A stretch of 41,052 bases of DNA from CAZGNZ01 sp964527215 (GCA_964527215.1 CAZGNZ010000041.1:1-41052); one strand, 5' to 3'. Numbered from the stretch's first letter, positions 15,781 to 24,684 are shown. Notes: a model not told the origin generated them from the letters alone. Numbers and translations: made by a program.

Positions 15781-16865
15781 AATATCTGGATGAATTCCGC
15801 GATCCGGCAAAAGCCAGACAAATCCTGGATGAGATTCGGCGAACGGTCACCCGTCCGTGGACCATTATGGAAATCTGCGGCGGACAGACCCATTCCATCA
15901 TCCGTCACGGTCTTGACCAACTGCTGCCGGATGAAATAGAACTGGTGCACGGACCCGGCTGTCCGGTATGCGTCACGCCGCTGGAACAGATTGATCGCGC
16001 CCTGGCCATCGCGGCCCTTCCGAAGGTGATTTTTACCAGTTTTGGTGATATGCTTCGAGTGCCCGGCAGCCGTGAGGATCTGTTCATGGTGAAATCCCGT
16101 GGCGGGGATGTGCGCACGGTGTATTCACCCCTTGAGGCCGTGAAAATTGCGAGGGAAAATCCTGAAAAGGATGTTGTCTTTTTCGCTGTTGGATTTGAAA
16201 CCACAGCACCGGGAAATGCCATGGCCGTTCGGCAGGCTGCGGCAGAGGGACTTGAAAATTTCAGTGAGCTGGTCAGCCATGTCAGGGTGCCGCCGGCAAT
16301 GGAGGCCATCCTCAGCAGTCCCGGCAACCGGGTTCAGGGTTTTCTGGCCGCCGGTCATGTCTGTGCGGTAATGGGCTGGTGGGAATATGAGTCCATTGCA
16401 GATAAATACCGTGTTCCCATGGTGCCCACCGGTTTTGAACCCATCGATATTCTGGCCGGCATTCTGCAGACGGTTCAGATGCTGGAACGGGACGAGATTG
16501 GCATTGTCAACCAGTATGCCAGAGCTGTGACGCGCGAGGGAAACATCCCGGCGCAGAACGTGGTGAATGAGATATTTGAGATATCCGACCGCAAGTGGCG
16601 GGGGATTGGTGAAATCCCTGACAGCGGACTGAAAATCCGGCCGGAATATGAAAAATTTGATGCCGAACTGAAATTCTCTGTATTGGATATTGTCACCAAT
16701 GAGTCGCCACTGTGCATCAGCGGACTGGTGCTGCAGGGCCGGAAGAAACCGGAAGATTGCCCTGCTTTTGGCAAAGAATGCACCCCCCTGCATCCCTTGG
16801 GAGCCACCATGGTTTCCAGCGAAGGGGCCTGCGCCGCCTATTACAAATACCAACGCCGAACCTGA
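15777..16865 (+). CDS. hypD: Hydrogenase Fe-ligand assembly protein HypD
   Basis: HypD is the FeS scaffold on which Fe(CN)2CO is assembled. The protein is 362 aa. Conserved segments are CGGQTHSIIRHG, HGPGCPVCVTP, GFETTAPG and a C-terminal Cys-rich tail (CISGLVLQG, CPAFGKEC) that binds the [4Fe-4S] cluster. It is coupled to hypC by ATGA and separated from hypE by 62 bases. Confidence 0.96.
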   Translation: MKYLDEFRDPAKARQILDEIRRTVTRPWTIMEICGGQTHSIIRHGLDQLLPDEIELVHGPGCPVCVTPLEQIDRALAIAALPKVIFTSFGDMLRVPGSREDLFMVKSRGGDVRTVYSPLEAVKIARENPEKDVVFFAVGFETTAPGNAMAVRQAAAEGLENFSELVSHVRVPPAMEAILSSPGNRVQGFLAAGHVCAVMGWWEYESIADKYRVPMVPTGFEPIDILAGILQTVQMLERDEIGIVNQYARAVTREGNIPAQNVVNEIFEISDRKWRGIGEIPDSGLKIRPEYEKFDAELKFSVLDIVTNESPLCISGLVLQGRKKPEDCPAFGKECTPLHPLGATMVSSEGACAAYYKYQRRT

Positions 16866-16927
16866 GTTAATTGACTGCACCGTCACCCATTTCATCGATC
16901 AAAGAATCCATTTAAAAAAGGTTTGTC

Positions 16928-17983
16928 ATGTCGCAAGATTTCATGTCCGGTCTTTCCTGCCCCGTACCCATTATGGATCACGACACCATTCAACTGTCGC
17001 ACGGGGCCGGCGGCCGTCTGTCAGCGGAACTGATTGAAAAGCTGTTCCTGCCCCGATTTCACAATACCGCACTGGATAAACTGGAGGATCAGGCCGTTCT
17101 GAAGCTTTCGGGTCGGCGGATCGCCTTTTCCACGGATACTTTCGTGGTGGATCCGATTTTCTTTCCAGGCGGCAGCATTGGGGATTTGGCAGTACACGGC
17201 ACCGTCAATGATGTGGCTATGAGCGGGGCTCAGCCGCTGTACCTCAGTGTTGGATTTGTGCTGGAGGAAGGATTTCCCATTGAGTCGCTGCACCGCATTC
17301 TGCTTGATATGGAAGCGGCCGCCCGGAAGGCGGGAGTTCAGATTGTCACGGGTGATACAAAAGTGGTCAACAAAGGCAGCTGCGACAAACTGTTTATCAA
17401 TACTTCCGGGATCGGTGTAATCCCCGACGGAGTACAGATGTCGGCAGCATCCCTGAAGCCGGGGGATAAGATTCTGCTTTCCGGGACATTGGCAGATCAC
17501 GGTATGTCGGTAATGACAACCCGGGAGGAACTGAGTTTCCAGTCGGAAATTCTGAGTGACAGTGCACCGCTGAACGGGCTGGTGCAGGATTTACTTGCAG
17601 TACACCCCGGCATTCGGGCCCTGCGGGATCCCACCCGCGGAGGACTGGCGACCACACTCAATGAATTTGCGGCTGCTTCCGGGAAGGGAATTGTACTGTA
17701 TGAAGACCGAATTCCGGTCCGGTCTGAAGTGGCGGGTGCCTGTGAACTGCTGGGCATTGATCCGATGTATGTGGCCAACGAAGGGAAGCTGGCAGCTGTG
17801 GTGCCGGCGGAACGGGCAGATGAATATCTGGCGGCCATGCGGAAGAATGAATTCGGAAAAAACGCTTTGTGCATTGGTGAAGTGACAGCAGAGCGTCCGG
17901 GCATGGTGGTAATGAAAACGGCTCTGGGAGCTTCACGTATTATTGATATGCCGGTGGGAGAGCAACTGCCCCGCATCTGCTGA
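16928..17983 (+). CDS. hypE: Carbamoyl-dehydratase HypE (cyanide ligand synthesis)
   Basis: HypE dehydrates the thiocarboxamide on its own C-terminal Cys to thiocyanate, the source of the CN ligands. The protein is 351 aa and ends PRIC, the modified residue. The PurM/SelD-like ATP-binding core shows HGAGGR, GDLAVHGTVNDVAMSGA, TGDTKVV and RDPTRGGLATTLNE. HypF, the carbamoyltransferase that feeds it, is not in this cluster. Two in-frame ATGs occur near the start; I took the first. Confidence 0.96.
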   Translation: MSQDFMSGLSCPVPIMDHDTIQLSHGAGGRLSAELIEKLFLPRFHNTALDKLEDQAVLKLSGRRIAFSTDTFVVDPIFFPGGSIGDLAVHGTVNDVAMSGAQPLYLSVGFVLEEGFPIESLHRILLDMEAAARKAGVQIVTGDTKVVNKGSCDKLFINTSGIGVIPDGVQMSAASLKPGDKILLSGTLADHGMSVMTTREELSFQSEILSDSAPLNGLVQDLLAVHPGIRALRDPTRGGLATTLNEFAAASGKGIVLYEDRIPVRSEVAGACELLGIDPMYVANEGKLAAVVPAERADEYLAAMRKNEFGKNALCIGEVTAERPGMVVMKTALGASRIIDMPVGEQLPRIC

Positions 17984-18001
17984 TGACTCTAAGCTGCTGA
18001 A

Positions 18002-18056
18002 CGTAAACCGGGACAGGTTTACGAATCACCCATCACCCATCAACCCATTCACCATT
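18002..18056 (+). other. Hairpin and low-complexity CCAT repeats after hypE
   Basis: A perfect 8-bp stem CGTAAACC/GGTTTACG with a 6-base loop lies just after hypE. Degenerate tandem copies of (A)TCACCCA(T) follow at about 18026-18056. There is no T tract, so a rho-independent terminator is not supported. The hairpin may stabilise the hyp mRNA end. Confidence 0.4.
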
Positions 18057-18090
18057 TTACCGTTGTATCAAATCCTGATTTTATGAGGTC

Positions 18091-18384
18091 ATGAACTTCC
18101 ACTCCGCACTTCTGACTCTGTCTATCTTCATACCGAAGGCCCGTTCCCTGAAGGACCGGCGGGCGGTTGTCCAAAGCCTGAAAGAAAAGATCCGGCGGAA
18201 ATTTAACGTCTCGGTAATTGAAGGCGGGGATAATCAGCTCTGGCAGCGGGCGACACTTCTGGTGGGTGGATTGGGAAGCGACTATGCCGGTTTAAGCCGG
18301 GAATTTGAACACATCTTGGATTTTGCTGAGCAGCAGATCACCGGCCGGGCCCAGCTGCTGGATTATGATCTGGATATTCGGTGA
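18091..18384 (+). CDS. DUF503 (YlxP-like) family protein
   Basis: This small protein of 97 aa matches the DUF503/YlxP family, found near ribosome-assembly genes in many bacteria. Recognisable segments are LTLSIFIPKARSLKDRR, VQSLKEKIRRKFNVSVIE, and the later LWQRATLLVGGLG. The family fold is small and its role is not firmly known; a link to rbfA and translation is often suggested. Here it follows hypE instead, across 107 bases. It may or may not share the hyp transcript. Confidence 0.85.
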   Translation: MNFHSALLTLSIFIPKARSLKDRRAVVQSLKEKIRRKFNVSVIEGGDNQLWQRATLLVGGLGSDYAGLSREFEHILDFAEQQITGRAQLLDYDLDIR

Positions 18385-18693
18385 TGAACCGGCAGCAAAT
18401 GGAACGGCTCAGAGTGATCCTGCCGAATAGCCCATCCCGCCTTGCAGAGCCACACGCTTAATACTTTTAAGATATTTCCTTTTCATACAATTTAACAATC
18501 CGGTCGGAGCTTGATGTTGATGCGCAGTGAACGCACTTCGGACAGATCACCTGACGGTTTTAAAACACCGAAGAAAACTGATATACTGTAACCAAGGATA
18601 CCGTTTTCACCCAGCAGGGATCAGTAATATTCCACCGTTACTGGAAGGAATGTCAGTGAAATTCATTGATAATCACCAATAACCAATCACATT
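18385..18693. other. Gap before hcp with a possible decayed coding remnant
   Basis: No intact gene is seen. On the minus strand 18492-18664 reads with only one internal TGA and includes GYSISVFFGVLKPSGDL and EVRSLRINIKLRPD, ending in a proper stop. The alternation of polar and hydrophobic residues recalls the end of a beta-barrel protein, but I cannot assign a family. A low-complexity AATCACCAAT-type stretch lies at about 18671-18690. Confidence 0.25.
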
Positions 18694-18740
18694 TGAATCA
18701 AAAGATGCCTGACTTTAATCAAAGAACCGGGTTTGATTCA
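18694..18740 (+). promoter_or_regulatory. Palindromic operator candidate upstream of hcp
   Basis: TGAATCAAA at 18694-18702 is mirrored exactly by TTTGATTCA at 18732-18740. A nested AATCAAA at 18717-18723 pairs with the same right arm across 8 bases. The site ends about 55 bases before the hcp start codon. Spacing and position suit a dimeric repressor or Crp/Fnr-family regulator such as HcpR, but the sequence is not one I can match to a published consensus. Confidence 0.5.
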
Positions 18741-18795
18741 ATAACGGATGTTGATATCCCAACTGGAATTTTTAATCTGGAAAATGGAGAGTTGA

Positions 18796-20406
18796 ATGTT
18801 TTGTTACCAGTGTGAAGAAACTGTCAAAAACAGTGGATGTGTTTTTAAAGGTGTCTGCGGGAAAACAGAACCGGTATCTCAGATGCAAGACCTGCTTATT
18901 TATAATCTGAAAGGGCTCGCAGTCGCACGAGCCGGTTACCCTCTCACCGATGAAGCCAGAACATATATTGTCAAAGCACTGTTTACAACCGTCACCAATG
19001 TCAATTTTGATGATCAGAAATTGGCGGACATGGTCAGCAATGGAATCCAGATCAAGAAAGGGTATCTTGATCAGCGCAGTGATTTGAGCAAGCTCCCTGA
19101 CTGTGCCACCTGGACAGGCAAAGCAAATGATGAATTTGCGGCAAAAGCCGTTTTGATCGGATTGTCCCCGTCCCTGACCGATGATATACAGTCCCTGCAG
19201 GAATTGTTGATTTATGGACTTAAGGGAATTGCCGCGTATTATGATCATGCGATGCTTTTGGGTTACACGGATGATACGGTCCCGGAGTTTCTTTCAACCG
19301 CATTGGCAGCCAGTATTGAATCCAGTGATGCAGATTCGCTTCTGGGCTACATCATGAAAGCGGGTGAGGTGGCCGTGACCACAATGGCACTGCTGGATAA
19401 AGCCAACACAGACCACTACGGTCATCCTGAGATCACAAAGGTACAGTTGGGTGTTCGGGAAAACCCGGCCATCCTGATCAGCGGACACGACCTGAAAGAT
19501 CTGGAAGAACTTCTGATTCAGACTGCTGGAACAGGAGTGGATGTGTATACCCACGGAGAAATGCTTCCGGCCCATTATTATCCGAAATTCAAGGAATTTG
19601 ATCATTTTGTGGGAAACTACGGAAATGCCTGGTGGAAGCAGGATCAGGAATTTGAAAGCTTTAACGGACCCGTGGTCATGACCACAAATTGTTTGATTCC
19701 CCCACGCGAAAGTTATCGGGATCGTGTTTACACAACCGGCAATGTGGCCTACCCAGGATTGAAACATATTGCAGATCGGCCTGAGAACGGGACAAAGGAT
19801 TTTTCACCCGTGATTGATCAGGCTCAAACATGCGCTGCGCCGGATGAACTGGAATCCGGATCACTGGTTGGTGGATTTGCACATCAGCAGGTCCTGGCAC
19901 TGGCAGACAAAGTGATTGAAGCGGTTAACTCCGGAGCTGTCAGGAAATTTGTGGTCATGGCCGGATGTGACGGTCGCCATAAAAGCCGTGGATACTACAC
20001 TGAGTTTGCAGAGAAGCTACCGGAAGATACCATTATCCTCACAGCCGGATGCGCAAAATACCGCTACAATAAACTGGACTTGGGTGATATTGGCGGAATC
20101 CCTCGGATACTGGATGCAGGACAGTGCAATGACAGTTATTCTTTGGCAGTGATTGCACTGAAGCTGAAGGAGGTTTTCGAACTGGAGGATATTAACGACC
20201 TTCCAATTACCTACAATATTGCCTGGTACGAGCAAAAAGCCGTGACCGTACTGCTTGCCCTGCTATTTCTGGGTGTGAAGAATATCCATCTGGGACCAAA
20301 CCTGCCGGCTTTTCTGTCACCCAATGTTACAAAGATACTTGTTGAGAAGTTCGGAATTGACGGAATTGGGACTGTTGAGCAGGATCTTCAGGCAATGGTT
20401 GCATAG
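18796..20406 (+). CDS. hcp: Hybrid-cluster protein (Hcp, prismane; NO/hydroxylamine reductase)
   Basis: Hcp reduces nitric oxide and hydroxylamine in anaerobes and protects against nitrosative stress. The N-terminal CYQC...GCVFKGVCGK pattern binds the cubane cluster. Later Cys, Glu and His residues typical of the hybrid 4Fe-2S-2O cluster are present around GHDLKDLEE, TNCLIPP, AGCDGRH and TAGCAKYRYNK. Length is 536 aa, the usual size. No hcr reductase gene is next to it. It stands alone between the hyp cluster and the convergent ribosomal genes. Confidence 0.96.
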   Translation: MFCYQCEETVKNSGCVFKGVCGKTEPVSQMQDLLIYNLKGLAVARAGYPLTDEARTYIVKALFTTVTNVNFDDQKLADMVSNGIQIKKGYLDQRSDLSKLPDCATWTGKANDEFAAKAVLIGLSPSLTDDIQSLQELLIYGLKGIAAYYDHAMLLGYTDDTVPEFLSTALAASIESSDADSLLGYIMKAGEVAVTTMALLDKANTDHYGHPEITKVQLGVRENPAILISGHDLKDLEELLIQTAGTGVDVYTHGEMLPAHYYPKFKEFDHFVGNYGNAWWKQDQEFESFNGPVVMTTNCLIPPRESYRDRVYTTGNVAYPGLKHIADRPENGTKDFSPVIDQAQTCAAPDELESGSLVGGFAHQQVLALADKVIEAVNSGAVRKFVVMAGCDGRHKSRGYYTEFAEKLPEDTIILTAGCAKYRYNKLDLGDIGGIPRILDAGQCNDSYSLAVIALKLKEVFELEDINDLPITYNIAWYEQKAVTVLLALLFLGVKNIHLGPNLPAFLSPNVTKILVEKFGIDGIGTVEQDLQAMVA

Positions 20407-20707
20407 ATTTGCCAAAGGGATTCTCCAAAATCCGCAGGATGAGCTGAACAAACACTGCCAGGACATTCGAACCTGAGTTTCTGTAATCAGCGGAAGTGAA
20501 TATCGTTACCAGCCGCCCGGCTGCACTCCTCAGACGGACCGTCTGCAGGGCATTCTGGCGGCTAATTGTTTTTGGGATAAATGCTTATGAGATCAGAATG
20601 GATAATGATCCAGAATCCTGATGTCGTGAACCGGCGGGGGATAAAAATGCACATACACTTTTGATACAAGTCCGGATTCAAGTATCAATCCAACACCCGA
20701 ATCGTGA
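20407..20707. other. Non-coding gap after hcp
   Basis: About 300 bases without a supported gene. Frames on both strands give no recognisable protein. It includes a short palindromic stretch CAGACGGACCGTCTG at about 20531-20545. Confidence 0.4.
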
Positions 20708-20733
20708 AAAAGCCCCGGAAAATCCGGGGCTTT
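20708..20733. terminator. Bidirectional terminator between hcp and rplI
   Basis: AAAGCCCCGGA and TCCGGGGCTTT form an 11-bp perfect stem around a short A-rich loop. A and T tracts flank it on both sides, so it can act on hcp (+) and on the ribosomal operon (-), which converge here. Confidence 0.85.
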
Positions 20734-20791
20734 GAAGGTTATGCAGTCGAGTGTACTGCGGGAAACCGCCGCACACTTTTTGTCAATATAT

Positions 20792-21238
20792 TCAGGCGTC
20801 TGTGGCAACCTTGATTTTTACGCGGCCGGTATAGCCGTGCCCAAGCTTCACTGTAACAAAATGGTTCCCCACATGCTTGACAGGTTCGTCAAGTTCAACT
20901 TCCTTTTTCTCGATGGGATAGCCTTTTTCCGCAATGGCATCGGCGATCATCTGGGAGGTGACTGAGCCGAACAGCTTATCGTCCTCACCGGCTTTCATGG
21001 TAAACTTGAGTGTCAGTTTATCCAGACGCTGCGCCAGTGCTTCCATATTGGCTCTGGCCTTGGCTTCACGGGTTTTTTCCGCTTCCACTTTCTTCTGGAT
21101 GCCGGCAATGGTGTTTTTGTTGGCTTCCAGGGCCAGTTCGCGCGGAATCAGGTAATTGCGGGCAAAACCCGGCTTGACGTTTACGATATCACCGGTGTTT
21201 CCCAGTGATTCAACGGATGTCAGTAAGATCACTTTCAT
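20792..21238 (-). CDS. rplI: Ribosomal protein bL9
   Basis: This is large-subunit protein bL9, 148 aa. The N-terminal domain has the hallmark VILLTSVESLGNTGDIVNVKPGFARNYL (only its first part is diagnostic: LGNTGDIV and PGFARNYL). A long charged helix of about 30 residues connects to a C-terminal domain with KLFGSVTSQMIADAI. It is the last gene of the rpsF-rpsR-rplI set, which runs into the bidirectional terminator downstream. Confidence 0.97.
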   Translation of the reverse strand: MKVILLTSVESLGNTGDIVNVKPGFARNYLIPRELALEANKNTIAGIQKKVEAEKTREAKARANMEALAQRLDKLTLKFTMKAGEDDKLFGSVTSQMIADAIAEKGYPIEKKEVELDEPVKHVGNHFVTVKLGHGYTGRVKIKVATDA

Positions 21239-21249
21239 TGCGCCGCTCC

Positions 21250-21480
21250 TTAAAGATCTCTGAAATCAGGGGTATAGGGTAAGAGGGCAATATTCCGGGC
21301 TCTTTTCACGGCCCGTGTTATCTGACGCTGATGTTTCGCGCACACACCGGTGACGAATCCCGGGATAATCTTGCCCTGCTCGGTCAGAAACTTGCGCAGA
21401 ATTTTGTATTCTTTGTAATCAATGACCGTTTCGGGATTTTCGCAAAACGGACAAATCTTTCTTTGACTGATAAATGCCAT
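21250..21480 (-). CDS. rpsR: Ribosomal protein bS18
   Basis: This is small-subunit protein bS18, 76 aa, which binds next to bS6 on the platform. The core KILRKFLTEQGKIIPGFVTG and QITRAVKRARNIALLPY is typical. The N-terminal CPFC...pattern (KICPFCENPET) is the zinc-binding C+ form. It sits between rpsF and rplI, as in most bacteria. Confidence 0.96.
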   Translation of the reverse strand: MAFISQRKICPFCENPETVIDYKEYKILRKFLTEQGKIIPGFVTGVCAKHQRQITRAVKRARNIALLPYTPDFRDL

Positions 21481-21491
21481 ACTTCTACCTC

Positions 21492-22025
21492 TTAACTTTC
21501 CGATGGTTCATCCGGTTCTGCGGGTGCTTCGGGTTCTTTTGGTTCCTCGGGCTCTTCTGGTGCAGGTGTGTTTTTTAAAACTTCCTGGTCATCTTTCGGG
21601 CCGTCTTTTACTTCTTCATCACCCGGAGTTGCCTTTTCCGGCGGCGGGGAACTAACAGCTGGTTTGTGGCCTTCATCTTTGGCAACGGTGCCCGCAATCT
21701 GAGTATCCAAATCCGCTTTCTGCTCCCTCAGCCCGCTTTCTTCAATCCGGATGGTGAAATATGCCAGAATGTTGGCATCGTGTTCCATTTCCACATTCAT
21801 TTCTGAGATATGGATCTTGTCACCGCTGAACTGAAACAGGATATAGGTGCCGTATTTCTGTTTATCAATCTGATATGCCAGACGACGGCGACCCCAGACT
21901 TCGGTGGTCAATATAGTTCCACCCGCTTTTTCCGCGCGATCCAGATTCTCGGTGATGATTTCTTTCAGCCGGGATGTTTCCAGCGCAGGATGGATAATGA
22001 AAATTGTTTCGTAGTATCTCTTCAT
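21492..22025 (-). CDS. rpsF: Ribosomal protein bS6 with long acidic-proline tail
   Basis: This is small-subunit protein bS6. The conserved domain covers about residues 1-100 (YYETIFIIHPALE, WGRRRLAYQIDKQKYGTY, LAYFTIRIEE). It is followed by a tail of about 75 residues made mostly of Pro, Glu, Asp and Lys, giving 177 aa against the usual 95-135. The tail resembles disordered bS6 extensions known from other bacteria (E. coli bS6 is glutamylated at its tail), but it is unusually rich in PxEP repeats. No ssb gene sits between rpsF and rpsR. Confidence 0.94.
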   Translation of the reverse strand: MKRYYETIFIIHPALETSRLKEIITENLDRAEKAGGTILTTEVWGRRRLAYQIDKQKYGTYILFQFSGDKIHISEMNVEMEHDANILAYFTIRIEESGLREQKADLDTQIAGTVAKDEGHKPAVSSPPPEKATPGDEEVKDGPKDDQEVLKNTPAPEEPEEPKEPEAPAEPDEPSES

Positions 22026-22039
22026 TCGTTCCTTACTTC

Positions 22040-24088
22040 CTAGTTTAAGTTTGCCAGCATGGGTGCGATTACCAGAGAGACCACACTCATGAGCTTGATC
22101 AAAATATTCAGTGACGGACCCGCGGTATCCTTAAACGGATCACCAACGGTATCGCCGATGACAGCGGCTTTGTGGGCTTCGGAGCCTTTTCCGCCGTGAG
22201 AACCGCCTTCAATATGTTTTTTTGCATTGTCCCAGGCTCCACCGGCATTTGACATGAACAGAGCCATCATCACACCGGAAACGGTCACACCGGCCAGTAC
22301 ACCGCCCAGCATTTCCGGTCCGCCAATAAATCCCACCAGCACGGGAGTGAGTACGGCAAGCAGACCGGGCATTACCATTTCGCGGATGGCGGCACTGGTT
22401 GAAATTTCAACGCATTTGGCGTATTCGGCTTTGGCTTTGCCTTCCAGGAGTCCAGGAATTTCTTTGAACTGGCGGCGGACTTCTTCAATCATTGCAAAGG
22501 CGGCACGACCCACAGCACCCATGGCAAATGATGAAAAGAGAAATGGCAGCATGGCGCCAAGGAACAGTCCGGCCATAACGATGGGCTGGGTGACGTCAAT
22601 TTCATTGATACCGACTGTTGTACGGAATGCGGCAAACAGGGCCAGCGCGGTGAGAGCGGCGGAACCGATTGCAAAACCTTTACCGATGGCGGCAGTGGTG
22701 TTGCCCACAGCATCAAGTTTGTCGGTGCGCTGACGGACTTCCGGCGGCAGCTCAGCCATTTCGGCCAGCCCGCCGGCGTTGTCGGCAATGGGTCCGTATG
22801 CATCGACAGCCAGCTGGATACCGGTGGTTGCCAGCATTCCCAGCGCGGCAATGGCGATACCATAGAGACCGGCGGAGTAATAAGCAATCAGAATGGCGGC
22901 GGCAATGCAGATTACGGGCAGAGCCGTGGAAACCATTCCGGTCCCCAGACCGGCGATGATATTGGTGGCGGCACCAGTTTCAGACGCATCCGCAATTTTC
23001 TGAGCGGGACGCTTGTTTTCAGCCGTGTAGTATTCAGTGAGCATGCCAATGGCGATACCGGCAGCCAGACCGCCGATAGTGGCCCAGAATATTCCAATGG
23101 ATTTGTACACCGTGTCGCCCAGGGAAAAGGTTGCCGGTGCCAGTTTGAGCACAATGGGATAAGTAAGAGCGGCCATGATGATCCCTGCGCCAAAGGTGCC
23201 GATGTTCAGAGCCGCCTGGGGATTTCCGCCTTCTTTCGTCCGTACGAAAAAGGTACCGATGATGGAAATAACAATACCGATGGCAGCGATGAACAGGGGC
23301 AGGAGCACCAGTTCAATTTTACCGGCGGCAGCTCCCAGCACCATTGATCCGATGATAGAACCGACGTATGATTCGAACAGGTCTGCGCCCATACCGGCCA
23401 CATCCCCCACATTGTCGCCCACATTGTCGGCAATGGTGGCGGGATTTCTGGGGTCATCTTCCGGAATGCCGGCTTCCACCTTGCCCACCAGATCAGCACC
23501 CACGTCTGCAGCTTTTGTATAAATACCGCCGCCCACACGGGCAAAAAGCGCGATGGAGGATGCACCCATGGCAAAACCGTTCAGGATGGGGAGTACGGTA
23601 TCCCGCAGCACATCAATGCCGGCACCGAATACGCTGGTATACACCAGCAGCAGAACGGAAAGACCAAAAACACCCAGTCCTACCACGGACATTCCCATAA
23701 CGGCACCACCGGAAAAGGCCACTGCCAGCGCATGCTGAAGGCCGGTCCGGGCACCGTGAGTGGTGCGCATATTGGACGCCGTGGCCACACGCATGCCGAA
23801 AAAGCCGGCAATACCGGAGCACAAAGCACCAATCACAAATGATACTGCTACCAGCTTGATGCTGCCTGTATTACCAAAAACCAGGAGAATCGCAACAGCG
23901 ATGACAAATATGGAAAGCACTTTGTATTCACGAGAGAGAAAGGCCATGGCACCTTCCCGAACAGCAGCGCCGATTTCCTGCATTTTTTCAGTACCGGGAT
24001 CCTGTTTGTTGATCCACATACTTTTCCAGAGCGCAAACAGCAAAGCCAGAATGCCTGCTGCCGGTACAAGGTAGAAATAAATGTTCAT
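22040..24088 (-). CDS. hppA: Membrane ion-pumping pyrophosphatase, K+-dependent type
   Basis: This is an integral membrane pump of 682 aa with about 16 helices. It couples PPi hydrolysis to H+ or Na+ export. PPi-site motifs are DVGADLVGKVE, DNVGDNVGDVAGMGADLFES, DNAGGLAEMA and DTVGDPFKDTAGPS. The K+-dependence signature is GNTTAAIGKG: Ala at the position where K+-independent enzymes have Lys, and Gly where they have Thr. I cannot tell H+ from Na+ specificity by eye. The start overlaps the pth stop by ATGA. It would let the cell recover energy from PPi, useful in low-energy anaerobic growth. Confidence 0.96.
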   Translation of the reverse strand: MNIYFYLVPAAGILALLFALWKSMWINKQDPGTEKMQEIGAAVREGAMAFLSREYKVLSIFVIAVAILLVFGNTGSIKLVAVSFVIGALCSGIAGFFGMRVATASNMRTTHGARTGLQHALAVAFSGGAVMGMSVVGLGVFGLSVLLLVYTSVFGAGIDVLRDTVLPILNGFAMGASSIALFARVGGGIYTKAADVGADLVGKVEAGIPEDDPRNPATIADNVGDNVGDVAGMGADLFESYVGSIIGSMVLGAAAGKIELVLLPLFIAAIGIVISIIGTFFVRTKEGGNPQAALNIGTFGAGIIMAALTYPIVLKLAPATFSLGDTVYKSIGIFWATIGGLAAGIAIGMLTEYYTAENKRPAQKIADASETGAATNIIAGLGTGMVSTALPVICIAAAILIAYYSAGLYGIAIAALGMLATTGIQLAVDAYGPIADNAGGLAEMAELPPEVRQRTDKLDAVGNTTAAIGKGFAIGSAALTALALFAAFRTTVGINEIDVTQPIVMAGLFLGAMLPFLFSSFAMGAVGRAAFAMIEEVRRQFKEIPGLLEGKAKAEYAKCVEISTSAAIREMVMPGLLAVLTPVLVGFIGGPEMLGGVLAGVTVSGVMMALFMSNAGGAWDNAKKHIEGGSHGGKGSEAHKAAVIGDTVGDPFKDTAGPSLNILIKLMSVVSLVIAPMLANLN

Positions 24089-24666
24089 ATAGATGATTCC
24101 TCTGTTTTATCAGTTTTATGATTGAATGAATTCATCGTTTCCGAAATGCTGTGCTTCAACAGATGTTCAAGACCGTCTGCGGATCTGTCAATCATTTCTG
24201 CGACCAGATCACGATCCTGTCTGTCAAACGGTTTCAGCACATATTTTTCGGCGGGCCGGATATTTCCGCGGCCTGAAATTCCAATTCGAAGGCGAGGAAA
24301 GCGATCTGTATTCAGAGACTGAATAACGGAATCCATTCCTTTGTGCCCGCCGCTGCTGCCGAATGCTCTGAACCGGATGGTTCCCAGCGGGAGATCCAGG
24401 TCATCATACACAAGCAGCAGCTGTGATTCATCAATGTTAAAAAACCGGCGGACTGCGGCGACGGCCCGTCCGCTTTCATTCATGTACGTTGTGGGTTTGA
24501 CCAACAGCAGTCGGTCAATGTGTTTTGCATAGACATAGGGGCCGCGTCCCGCCTTGAAACGGAGATGATATCTTTCCGCCAACCGGTCCATAATCCAGAA
24601 TCCGAAATTATGCTTTGTATCCGCATATCTGATTCCGGGGTTTCCTAAGCCAATAAACGTCCACAC
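24085..24666 (-). CDS. pth: Peptidyl-tRNA hydrolase
   Basis: Pth releases peptides from stalled peptidyl-tRNA. The protein is 193 aa. It has the N-terminal GLGNPGIRYADTKHNFGF with the catalytic His, KPTTYMNESG, and VYDDLDLPLGTIR with the catalytic Asp. GSSGGHKGMDSVI binds the tRNA end. It lies 18 bases downstream of rplY and overlaps hppA by 4 bases. The prs-rplY-pth order is common in bacteria. Confidence 0.95.
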   Translation of the reverse strand: MWTFIGLGNPGIRYADTKHNFGFWIMDRLAERYHLRFKAGRGPYVYAKHIDRLLLVKPTTYMNESGRAVAAVRRFFNIDESQLLLVYDDLDLPLGTIRFRAFGSSGGHKGMDSVIQSLNTDRFPRLRIGISGRGNIRPAEKYVLKPFDRQDRDLVAEMIDRSADGLEHLLKHSISETMNSFNHKTDKTEESSI

Positions 24667-24684
24667 GATACATGCTGGTTAAGA

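Noticed and set aside
18026..18056. CRISPR-like repeats
   Set aside because: The CACCCAT units are short, degenerate and without spacers; no cas gene is present in the window.
18492..18664. Second selenoprotein because of one in-frame TGA
   Set aside because: The flanking residues show no redox motif and no second Cys, and there is no start codon in a credible place; decay is simpler.
22227..23738. Long plus-strand ORFs opposite hppA
   Set aside because: They are antisense shadows of a strongly conserved membrane protein with no family match of their own.
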